From: an uncultured Mycoplasmatota bacterium
GTDB taxonomy: Bacteria > Bacillota_I > Bacilli_A > RF39 > UBA660
NCBI GenBank assembly: GCA_900552335.1
Contig: URZL01000013.1
Span: 1-23,045 of the forward strand
Direction: 5' to 3'
Length of the DNA: 23,045 nucleotides
The notes below the pieces were generated by a model. The model saw nothing but the letters and a program-made list of their open reading frames with translations, did no database searches and was not told where the DNA came from. Shown piece by piece: positions 14,313 through 21,299 of the stretch (the first letter of the stretch is position 1; every line of letters starts with the position of its first letter). A program made the translations under genes and the position numbers.

Positions 14313-15683
14313 ATGTATAACGATAACACAAATTTTTCAATTAAAAATGTCATCATTCAATTTTTATTTATTGCTTTATTTGTTTTCATTATGATATGGT
14401 TATTTCCATTAAAAAGTGATTTAAAGAAAGCAGTAGAAAGTTGTACGGGTGACGTATGTACTGATAGTGATTCAGTACTATATGACAGCATTTTTAATAC
14501 AAATGTATTAATGATGAAAGATTCTGCAAAGAGTTATTTTACAACACCAAGATTACCTCAAAAAATAGGGGATAAAGTAAAACTAACATTAGGACAAATG
14601 TTAGATATGAAAATTATTTTACCATTTGTTGATAAAAATGGTGATACTTGTAGTTTGACAGATTCTTATGTAGAAATCACAAAATATGAAGATGAATACA
14701 TCATGAAAGTTAATCTAAAATGTGGTGAACAAGAAAACTATTTATTAGTGTACATGGGTTGCTATGATTATTGTTCAACTACAGTTTGTGAAAAAAATCA
14801 ATCAGATGTTAAAAATCCTATTATTTATAGTCCAAGTACAAATCAACCAGTTATTAACAACAATGTTACAAATAACATAACAAACAATAACACAAACAAC
14901 AATACTACAAACAATAATACTAATAATAACACAAATAATAATACAAACAATAATACGAAACCAGAACCAACACCAAATCCAACTCCAGATGTAAAAAAAG
15001 AATATTTATATGAATATGTGAAAAAAACAGATGGATATTATAAATATAGTGATTGGTCAGAATGGCAAACTACTGAAGTAAAAGCAGATGCTAATACGGC
15101 AGTAAAAACAAAAACAGTATTACAAAAAAAATTAGTTGGTTATAATGTAACAACAACTACAGATAAATCGCAACCAATTTATGGTACAAAAGAAATTACA
15201 ATTGGAACACAAGAAAAAACAGTATGTAAAAAATATGATTATGTTAAAACTGGTGAGTATTCATATGGTGAATATCAATATCAAAAGACAGTATATTTAA
15301 CTTATACACCAACTGATACTGCTACAACTAAATATGTAAAAGTAAAGGGAACGCCTTATGTATGTGAAGGTAATTGTGAGGCTGGAACTGTAACATCATA
15401 TAAAGTTTATGTAAGAACAGCAACTCCTGTAACAAAATATGAATGTGTAGAAACTGGTATTGAAAAACAACCACTTACTACAACTGTGCAAGTAATTACA
15501 GGATATAAAACAACACAAACAAAAGAACCAGTATATGAAACAAAATCAGTAAAATATTATAGTTACATGACTAGAACATGGGTAGAAGGTACAGAAGATA
15601 AAAAATGGAGTGTTAAAAATGATACAACATTATTATCATCAGGTTATTCTTATACTGGGAACTATAAAGAAATTACAAAATAA
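14313..15683 (+). CDS. Membrane-anchored surface protein with Asn/Thr linker
   Basis: This 456-aa protein is of unknown function. One transmembrane helix lies at 11-31, with the bulk of the protein probably outside. Residues about 40-160 form a compact Cys-containing domain (C44, C49, C113, C137, C150, C154, C159; possible disulfides) around LPQKIGDKVKLTLGQML and KVNLKCGEQ, a layout that in my experience recurs in pilin-like and surface proteins of gut Firmicutes. Residues 182-215 are an Asn/Thr low-complexity linker, followed by a short Pro-rich spacer (PEPTPNPTPD). Residues 230-456 are Tyr/Thr/Lys-rich, with YSDWSEWQTT (245-254) and several strand-like repeats of the KTKTVLQKKLVGY and TTTVQVITGYKT kind. 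A GTG at 14286 would extend the frame, but the SD lies downstream of it, so ATG 14313 is the start. The 726-aa gene follows after 43 bases, likely cotranscribed. Confidence 0.82.
   Translation: MYNDNTNFSIKNVIIQFLFIALFVFIMIWLFPLKSDLKKAVESCTGDVCTDSDSVLYDSIFNTNVLMMKDSAKSYFTTPRLPQKIGDKVKLTLGQMLDMKIILPFVDKNGDTCSLTDSYVEITKYEDEYIMKVNLKCGEQENYLLVYMGCYDYCSTTVCEKNQSDVKNPIIYSPSTNQPVINNNVTNNITNNNTNNNTTNNNTNNNTNNNTNNNTKPEPTPNPTPDVKKEYLYEYVKKTDGYYKYSDWSEWQTTEVKADANTAVKTKTVLQKKLVGYNVTTTTDKSQPIYGTKEITIGTQEKTVCKKYDYVKTGEYSYGEYQYQKTVYLTYTPTDTATTKYVKVKGTPYVCEGNCEAGTVTSYKVYVRTATPVTKYECVETGIEKQPLTTTVQVITGYKTTQTKEPVYETKSVKYYSYMTRTWVEGTEDKKWSVKNDTTLLSSGYSYTGNYKEITK
14853..14957 (+). repeat. Low-complexity AAT/ACA tract encoding an Asn/Thr linker
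   Basis: About 35 codons made almost only of AAT, AAC, ACA and ACT encode N-N-N-T type repeats. The DNA is a near-repeat prone to slippage in 12-base units, which would lengthen or shorten the linker in frame. Confidence 0.85.
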
Positions 15684-15726
15684 TTTAAACAAAATTTAGA
15701 GATAAAGATTAGAGAGGGTGGTACCT

Positions 15727-17904
15727 ATGGCATCAAAAAATAAAACATATATTCAAAAAGCGTTAGATACATTGTTTAAACCTTATGAGGATGCTTTATC
15801 AAATTTTCGCAATTTTGATGCATCTGACATAGAAGATTTAAGAAAAAAAGTAAATGCAGCTATTTTGAATAATGAATCAGAGTATAAGACTCAAGTAGAA
15901 GAGCGTTTACAGACACTTGCTGATAAAATTGCTTCAAAAGAAGCAAAAGAAGAAGCTAAATTAGAAAAAGATTATCAGAAAAACTTTGAAGATACAGAAG
16001 TTAGTATCTATAAGCTTCTTACAGGAAAAATCAAACTAAACAAAGAACCAGCCGATAAAGCCTTTAGAAATGGTAAAGTAAAAGGACTTGCTGTAGGCCT
16101 TGCTACAGTAGCTGCTGTTAGCACAATTTCTGTCTCATTAGTTTCATGTGGTAATCAAATGTCAGAAGAACCAACAGTAGCAGTAGAAACTACTGAGCAA
16201 ACAGTGTTACCAACAGAGGAAGCGGCTTTAGAAGTTGAAACAATTGATGAAAAAGAACAAGAAGCAATTGCATCTTTAAATGAGTTTTCTTCTATTATTT
16301 CTGAAAATACATCAAATTCTATGAATTCTATGTTAGCTAATGGTGTTAGAATGGTCGACTTTGAAAATTTAACAGAAGACCAACAAAAAGATTTAATTGC
16401 TGGTATGGGATTGCAATACTATTTAGTTGCAAATATTGATGACATAACAACATTAGAATATGCAAATTTTATGCAAGAACAACCAGAAGCTGTTGTTGAT
16501 AATGATGATTTATTGTACAATTTTAGAGTCATGAATGAGCTACTACGTGATCAAATAGAAGTATGTACTTCAGATAATAAAATAGATTTTTCAAATATTT
16601 ATCAAAACGAATTAGACGCTAAATTATTAAACGACGCTGTTGATATTCTAGCACGTTTCAATACAGCTTCTACTAAAAAGGAACAAAAAGAAATATCAAA
16701 AGAATTTTATTCATATGTTTATAATCTTGTAAATAATACAAACCAATTACAATATAGTAATTCAGCTCTAGCAACTTTTATTAATTCTGAATTTGCAGCT
16801 TGGAAGACTTTGACGAAAAGTTCTGGATATGGCTATGGTTATTATCCAGATAATGAGTTAGAAGCAGAGCTTTTAACTGTTATTAGTAAATGTGGTATGA
16901 GTAATGGTGAAAAAGCAAATGTTAACATAGCTGATGAAACAAAAATGACTTTGGAAAGCATTAATATTACTCGTGTGTCTAGTACATTAAAGTCAAGAAA
17001 AGAAAATATTCCAACTTTAGTAGCAACTGAAATGCTATATTATTCAGAAGATGCTTCTTATGGCAACTTAAAACAATCAATTATAGAAAAAATAGATTTA
17101 TCAAAATATCATAAGTTAGAAAGTTATGAAGATAAAAAAACATCTAAGATTTTGGCAACTAAACCTCAAACTCATGCAAATGATAGTAAAGTTTCAAATG
17201 GACACGGTGGAACTATTGCTAATAGTCAATTTCAAGAATATGGTATTAATCCAAGTAATCCAAATGCTAAGCAACAATTAGAAGAAAAAGTTCAAGAAAG
17301 TTATAAAGAAACAATAGTAAATAAAAATTCTAATGGTGATGTTATTGATAGTTCTCAGGCTGAAGCTTGGGCAAAACAAGGCGCAATTGATGCAAATAAT
17401 GGAACTAGAAATAGTAATGTACCATCTATTTATCAAGACGCATACAGTAGTGGATGGAATGCTGCAAATTCTTCAAAACAAGAAGCTGATAAAAATACAA
17501 CATCTTCTACAACTTATGAAGAAGTAAAAAATGGTTCTACTACAGAAACTATTACTGATGAAACATATGAAGGATTTAAGGAAACAGCTCCTACACCAAG
17601 CCCAGATACAACAATTCCAGAACCTTCTGTACCAGATTCATCCAATTCAAATGATAATATTGAATCTAATACAACTTTTGTTCCAGTTACTAATGGAGAA
17701 ACAACTGAAACAGTAATAGAAGAAACAACAACAGGATTTGCTGATACAGCAAATGCTGCAAGAGAAATTCAAGTTGGAACTTTAACTAGAGAAGACAAAA
17801 TTCAAACATATAAAGATATTAAAGATTTGATTCAAATGATTAGTGATAGCTTTGATGACACTTTAAATATCTATGATGAAATGGAAAATCATATGTCAAA
17901 ATAA
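15727..17904 (+). CDS. Large surface protein with buried lipobox and C-terminal repeats
   Basis: This 725-aa protein has no family I can name. Residues 1-110 are charged and helical (coiled coil around 55-90). Residues 114-141 read exactly like a lipoprotein signal: RNGKVKG, a hydrophobic core LAVGLATVAAVSTISVS and the lipobox LVSC with C141. They sit in the middle of the chain instead of at its start. After that come an acidic Thr/Glu-rich linker, a helical domain (about 165-440), a region with GHGGTIANSQFQEYG and AEAWAKQGAIDANNG, and two imperfect repeats TTYEEVKNGSTTETI and TTFVPVTNGETTETV joined by a Pro/Ser linker, then a helical tail. The SD AGAGGGTGG (15713-15721) selects ATG 15727 over GTG 15718, which lies inside it. 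It shares the operon with the 456-aa protein and ends in a strong terminator. A role in surface structure or wall-spanning is inferred only from topology. Confidence 0.8.
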   Translation: MASKNKTYIQKALDTLFKPYEDALSNFRNFDASDIEDLRKKVNAAILNNESEYKTQVEERLQTLADKIASKEAKEEAKLEKDYQKNFEDTEVSIYKLLTGKIKLNKEPADKAFRNGKVKGLAVGLATVAAVSTISVSLVSCGNQMSEEPTVAVETTEQTVLPTEEAALEVETIDEKEQEAIASLNEFSSIISENTSNSMNSMLANGVRMVDFENLTEDQQKDLIAGMGLQYYLVANIDDITTLEYANFMQEQPEAVVDNDDLLYNFRVMNELLRDQIEVCTSDNKIDFSNIYQNELDAKLLNDAVDILARFNTASTKKEQKEISKEFYSYVYNLVNNTNQLQYSNSALATFINSEFAAWKTLTKSSGYGYGYYPDNELEAELLTVISKCGMSNGEKANVNIADETKMTLESINITRVSSTLKSRKENIPTLVATEMLYYSEDASYGNLKQSIIEKIDLSKYHKLESYEDKKTSKILATKPQTHANDSKVSNGHGGTIANSQFQEYGINPSNPNAKQQLEEKVQESYKETIVNKNSNGDVIDSSQAEAWAKQGAIDANNGTRNSNVPSIYQDAYSSGWNAANSSKQEADKNTTSSTTYEEVKNGSTTETITDETYEGFKETAPTPSPDTTIPEPSVPDSSNSNDNIESNTTFVPVTNGETTETVIEETTTGFADTANAAREIQVGTLTREDKIQTYKDIKDLIQMISDSFDDTLNIYDEMENHMSK

Positions 17905-17927
17905 TGTAGAACTCTACATTATTTTTT
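17900..17927 (+). terminator. Terminator of the surface-protein operon
   Basis: AATAATGTAG (17900-17909) pairs perfectly with CTACATTATT (17914-17923) around a 4-nt loop AACT; the T run extends to 17927. The stop codon is in the 5' arm. Confidence 0.85.
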
Positions 17928-17935
17928 CTAGTCAT

Positions 17936-17964
17936 TTGACTTTAACTATAAAATAATGTATAAT
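17936..17964 (+). promoter_or_regulatory. Promoter of the 139-aa protein gene
   Basis: TTGACT (17936-17941), 17 bases, TATAAT (17959-17964). A second TATAAT at 17975-17980 has no -35 partner. Confidence 0.75.
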
Positions 17965-18000
17965 TTTAAATAGATATAATAGCATAAAAGGGGGCATCCT

Positions 18001-18420
18001 ATGAAAGATGTTTATTTATTTGAATATGTAAATGAAAATGAATTTCATAAGTTGGAACGATCATTAAAAAAATATAATATGTTAGCATACAAAAAATTAT
18101 GTTTTGAGTATTATCCAAAAATGAAAGAAGGAACTTTTTTAGGAAAACAAGTAGCAACAAATGAAGAAAGTAATACCATTTCTTATGAATTAAAGCTTCC
18201 CACTGATGCTATGTTTGCTAAAGTACATGGAGATATTATTGTAAAATACGTTGTATATCAAAACGAAAAAATGATTATGCTTGATACAATTGAACCACAA
18301 GAAATTTTAACGGAAGGTCATCAGTCAGAACTAGAAACTTATAAAGGGGTTATGGTTTCTAAAGAACATTCCGATAAAGATATCTTTAAAATAAATTTAT
18401 TAAACATGTTACAAAAATAA
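18001..18420 (+). CDS. Hypothetical protein, 139 aa
   Basis: I do not recognise this protein. It is soluble, with no signal peptide or membrane helix. The sequence starts MKDVYLFEYVNENEF, has a basic helical stretch (LERSLKKYNMLAYKKL) and then beta-rich segments (TISYELKLPTD, DIIVKYVVYQNEKMIMLDTI). It ends in a helical tail, KINLLNMLQK. A good SD (AAGGGGG) precedes the ATG by 6 bases. It has its own promoter and terminator, so it is a single-gene unit between the surface-protein operon and tcdA. Codon use is like that of its neighbours. Confidence 0.75.
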   Translation: MKDVYLFEYVNENEFHKLERSLKKYNMLAYKKLCFEYYPKMKEGTFLGKQVATNEESNTISYELKLPTDAMFAKVHGDIIVKYVVYQNEKMIMLDTIEPQEILTEGHQSELETYKGVMVSKEHSDKDIFKINLLNMLQK

Positions 18421-18439
18421 TACATTGTATTATTTTTTT
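18416..18439 (+). terminator. Terminator of the 139-aa protein gene
   Basis: AATAATAC (18416-18423), loop ATT, GTATTATT (18427-18434), then five further T. The stop codon is in the stem. It lies only 20 bases before the tcdA start, so tcdA either has a promoter hidden in this stretch or depends on readthrough. Confidence 0.75.
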
Positions 18440-18458
18440 CATATTAGGAGGAAATTTT

Positions 18459-19139
18459 ATGGAATTAATTAGACTAGAATATCAGATAGGAAAAGAAAAT
18501 ATAACCAAAATTAAAAACACTAGTGTATTAGTAATAGGTCTTGGAGGAGTAGGAGGATATGCCGTTGAAAGCTTAATCAGAAGTGGGATTGAAAATATTA
18601 TATTAGTGGATGCTGACATTATTGAAAAAAGTAATATAAATCGCCAGATTATTGCTCTTCAATCTACTATCGGTATGAAAAAAGTAGATGCTTTTGAAAA
18701 TAGAATATTAGATATTAATCCTAATGTTAAAGTCAAAAAAATATCAGAGTTTATTACAAAAGAGAATTTGCATATTTTATTTGAAACGAAAATTGATTTT
18801 GTTATAGATGCTTGTGATACCATTTCCACTAAAATAGCGCTTATAGAGTATTGCAATAAAAATAATATTTCAATCATCAGTTGTATGGGTATGGGAAGAA
18901 AATTAGATCCTTCTAAAATAAGCGTTATGGATATTCAAAAAACCTCTTATGATCCAATTGCAAAAATAATAAGAAAAGCTATGCGAGATAAAAAAATTAC
19001 ATCAAAAATTCCAGTAGTATCTAGTACCGAAAAACCACTACAAGACCATAGTGGTACAATTTCTTCTAACTCATTTGTACCAGCTGTAGCAGGATTAACA
19101 TGTACTAGTTATGTAATAAAAAAAATTATAGGAGGATAA
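18459..19139 (+). CDS. tcdA: tRNA t6A37 dehydratase TcdA (CsdL), E1-like
   Basis: TcdA is an ATP-dependent E1-like (ThiF-fold) enzyme that cyclises t6A at tRNA position 37 to ct6A. The nucleotide-binding motif is VIGLGGVGGYAVES (25-38), followed by VDADIIEKSNINRQI (50-64), with D51, N61 and R62 of the ATP site, and K74. DACDTISTKIALIEYC and MGRKLDPSKISVMDI are characteristic of TcdA among E1-like proteins, as is SSTEKP near the C-terminus. At 226 aa it is shorter than E. coli TcdA (268 aa), mostly at the N-terminus, where GKENITKIKN directly precedes the Rossmann fold. SD TAGGAGG fits ATG 18459. mutM begins 1 base after its stop, so the two form an operon. Confidence 0.92.
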   Translation: MELIRLEYQIGKENITKIKNTSVLVIGLGGVGGYAVESLIRSGIENIILVDADIIEKSNINRQIIALQSTIGMKKVDAFENRILDINPNVKVKKISEFITKENLHILFETKIDFVIDACDTISTKIALIEYCNKNNISIISCMGMGRKLDPSKISVMDIQKTSYDPIAKIIRKAMRDKKITSKIPVVSSTEKPLQDHSGTISSNSFVPAVAGLTCTSYVIKKIIGG

Positions 19140-19140
19140 C

Positions 19141-19962
19141 GTGCCAGAATTACCAGAAGTAGAAAATGTTAGAAGAGTACTAATTTCTAAATTAAAAAAT
19201 AAAAAAATTACATCAGTAGATGTCATTTATCCTAGTATTATTGCCTATCCATCTCCAGAAAAATTTTGTCAAGAACTAAAAGGAGAAATGATTCATGATA
19301 TTAGCAGAAGAGGAAAATGGCTTATTTTTGAGTTAGACCATTATGAACTATTAAGTCATCTTAGAATGGAAGGTAAATATCATTTTAAAAACAAAAAAGA
19401 CCTGTTAGAAAAACATGAACATGTTAATTTTATTTTAGAGGATACCATTAGTTTAAGATATTGTGATACGAGAAAATTTGGAAGAATGTATTTATATAAA
19501 AAAGAAGAAGCAAATGATAAAAAGCCCCTTAATGAATTGGGCCTTGAACCATGGGATAAAAAATTAACAATCGAATATTTAACTGAAAAGTATAAGAACA
19601 AAAATATTCCTATCAAAACCGTTTTACTGGATCAAAGTATTATCACAGGAATTGGAAATATATATGCTGATGAAATTCTATTTTTAAGTAAAATTAATCC
19701 ATTAAAAAAGGCTAGTTTACTAAATAAAAAAGAACTAAATAGTATTATAGAACAAACTAAAAAAACATTAGAAATGGCTATTATATATGGAGGGACAACC
19801 ATTCGCTCTTATGAGTCTAGTGAAGGTGTTCATGGAAATTTCCAAAATAATTTATTGGTTCATAATCGTTCTAATGAAAAGTGCAAAAATTGTAATAGTG
19901 AGATTCTTAAAATAAAAGTAAATGGTAGAGGAACCTATTATTGCCCTAAATGTCAAAAATAA
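19141..19962 (+). CDS. mutM: Formamidopyrimidine-DNA glycosylase MutM (Fpg)
   Basis: MutM removes 8-oxoguanine and formamidopyrimidines from DNA by base excision and cuts the backbone. The 273-aa protein has the N-terminus MPELPEVE, with catalytic Pro2 and Glu3, K59 in RRGKWLI, and the H2TH region around TGIGNIYADEILFLSKI. The C-terminal zinc finger uses C248, C251, C268 and C271, with the DNA-contact R263 in NGRGTYYC. The GTG start is certain because the mature enzyme must begin at Pro2. Its SD AGGAGG overlaps the tcdA stop. Fpg is often linked to polA or coaE; here it is paired with tcdA. Confidence 0.96.
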   Translation: MPELPEVENVRRVLISKLKNKKITSVDVIYPSIIAYPSPEKFCQELKGEMIHDISRRGKWLIFELDHYELLSHLRMEGKYHFKNKKDLLEKHEHVNFILEDTISLRYCDTRKFGRMYLYKKEEANDKKPLNELGLEPWDKKLTIEYLTEKYKNKNIPIKTVLLDQSIITGIGNIYADEILFLSKINPLKKASLLNKKELNSIIEQTKKTLEMAIIYGGTTIRSYESSEGVHGNFQNNLLVHNRSNEKCKNCNSEILKIKVNGRGTYYCPKCQK

Positions 19963-19985
19963 AGCAATGAATGCTTTATTTTTTT
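19955..19985. terminator. Bidirectional terminator between mutM and the FemAB gene
   Basis: AATAAAGCA (19958-19966) pairs with TGCTTTATT (19972-19980), loop ATGAA. T tract 19979-19985 serves the plus strand; the A run 19955-19959 gives a short U tract for the minus-strand gene. Both stop codons lie within the stem. Confidence 0.75.
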
Positions 19986-21202
19986 AAAATATTTTGAAAT
20001 GGAACATTTTTAATCATGAAATATTTAGCAGAATTACATACTAATTCTAAATCACCTATATATTCATACGCTTTAGCGTGAAATCCTAATTTAAATTGAT
20101 TTAAGCCATTGAATTTATTATTTTTTTCTAAAGGATTTGTGATTCCGCCTAAATTAAATTTTTTAAATCCCTGATTAGAATACATTTCAATCATTTTCCA
20201 AATTAATAAATGTTTAGAATTTAAAGATTTGAATTTTGGGTCATATCCATCCATAAATAAGAAAATTTCATCTCTATTTTTAATAACTAGAGCAGATGAA
20301 GTGATAATGCCATCTGGATATTTTTTTAATAATTTTGTTGCTTCAATTAACTCTTTTTTGCATTTATCATAAGCTTTATCTGCTTCCATTTTCAAACTAA
20401 TATTTTTGTTGTTTAAAACTTGTTCATTATAATAATTTATCATTTTTTCTCTTTGTTGTAATTCCGTATTTTTATTTTTTAAAAATTCTTCTGTATTTAA
20501 CTTTGTGTAATAAAAATCAATTTGGTTATTTCTTGAAAAATATTGATAACAATCTTTAAAATAATCCAAATTTCTAGGATATTTCTTTTTTGTTAAAGCA
20601 TATAGATGTTCCAAGTTAGTACCTTTAAAAATTTGAATGCCATTTTTAGATGCACTTCTAATTTTAGTTCTAAATTCTTTATTAAGGTCTTTAAACAACA
20701 GATAATATGGTTTATCTAAATCAACAATAGCTTCAAATTTTGGTTTTATTTCTTCAAAATCATTAGAATATTTAATAGGTTTATAACCCAAGGAAATTAG
20801 TTTATTTTCTATTTTTTCATAATATTCATTTTTCGTTATAATATTGTATTTTTTATCATAAATAGTTTTTATGATAAGTGGATTTATTTTAATTGCTACA
20901 ATTCCTAATTGATTTAAATATTTTTTTAAAAGTTTTGTAAAAATTTCTAATAAATTATCATCTTTATAATCAATTAGAAAACCTCTTGGAGCATAAGCAT
21001 ATTTTACTCTTTTTATATTTTGAATTAGAACAATACTAGCTCCTAATATATGTTCATTTTCATCTACTATTCCTAAAATAACAGAATCAAAATTTTGATG
21101 ATTCATTACAAAGCTGTACTCTGTAGTTTGATAAACAGAATAAATAGGAAATTTTTCTTTAAAATTATTAAATTCAGTATTTGTTAATTGTTTAATGTGC
21201 AT
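19976..21202 (-). CDS. FemAB-family aminoacyltransferase (peptidoglycan cross-bridge)
   Basis: This 408-aa protein is of the FemX/FemA/MurM type, which adds amino acids from aminoacyl-tRNA to the lipid II stem peptide at the cytoplasmic membrane face. Two GNAT-like lobes are visible. The first includes YSVYQTTEYSFVM (21-33), YAYAPRGFLIDY (68-79) and FRTKIRSASKNGI (177-189). The second has YPDGIITSSALVIKN, FLFMDGYD (315-321), KFNLGGI (348-354) and FKLGFHAKAYEYIGD. Residues about 240-296 form the helical coiled-coil arm typical of FemA/FemX that holds tRNA. Which amino acid is transferred cannot be told. It stands alone, converging on mutM and divergent from the phosphorylase gene. The SD GGTGAT directly precedes the start. 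It implies a cross-bridged wall. Confidence 0.88.
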   Translation of the reverse strand: MHIKQLTNTEFNNFKEKFPIYSVYQTTEYSFVMNHQNFDSVILGIVDENEHILGASIVLIQNIKRVKYAYAPRGFLIDYKDDNLLEIFTKLLKKYLNQLGIVAIKINPLIIKTIYDKKYNIITKNEYYEKIENKLISLGYKPIKYSNDFEEIKPKFEAIVDLDKPYYLLFKDLNKEFRTKIRSASKNGIQIFKGTNLEHLYALTKKKYPRNLDYFKDCYQYFSRNNQIDFYYTKLNTEEFLKNKNTELQQREKMINYYNEQVLNNKNISLKMEADKAYDKCKKELIEATKLLKKYPDGIITSSALVIKNRDEIFLFMDGYDPKFKSLNSKHLLIWKMIEMYSNQGFKKFNLGGITNPLEKNNKFNGLNQFKLGFHAKAYEYIGDLELVCNSAKYFMIKNVPFQNILKK

Positions 21203-21217
21203 AAAATCACCATTAAG

Positions 21218-21246
21218 AGTATATCATATATCACTTAAATAATCAA
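21218..21246 (-). promoter_or_regulatory. Promoter of the FemAB-family gene
   Basis: On the minus strand, TTGATT (21246-21241), 17 bases, TATACT (21223-21218), with an extended-10 TG one base upstream. The SD (21211-21206) begins 6 bases after the -10, so the SD would be at or next to the mRNA 5' end. Confidence 0.7.
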
Positions 21247-21272
21247 AAGGGATAGAAAAATACTTGAATTTT

Positions 21273-21281
21273 TGATAAAAT
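21273..21281 (+). promoter_or_regulatory. Possible extended -10 of the phosphorylase gene
   Basis: TGATAAAAT lies 18 bases before the ATG; no good -35 at 17 bases (TAGAAA). TTGAAT at 21264 is too close. Low certainty. Confidence 0.35.
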
Positions 21282-21299
21282 AAAATAGAGGTAGATAAT

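Noticed and set aside
16060..16150. Internal translation start producing a normal lipoprotein from the 725-aa gene
   Set aside because: No ATG, GTG or TTG codon in frame with an SD lies just upstream of the signal-like helix (residue 114).
17333..17716. Two Leu/Gln-rich open frames overlapping the 725-aa gene
   Set aside because: Frame-shifted shadows of a Thr/Glu/Asn-rich coding region, without SD.
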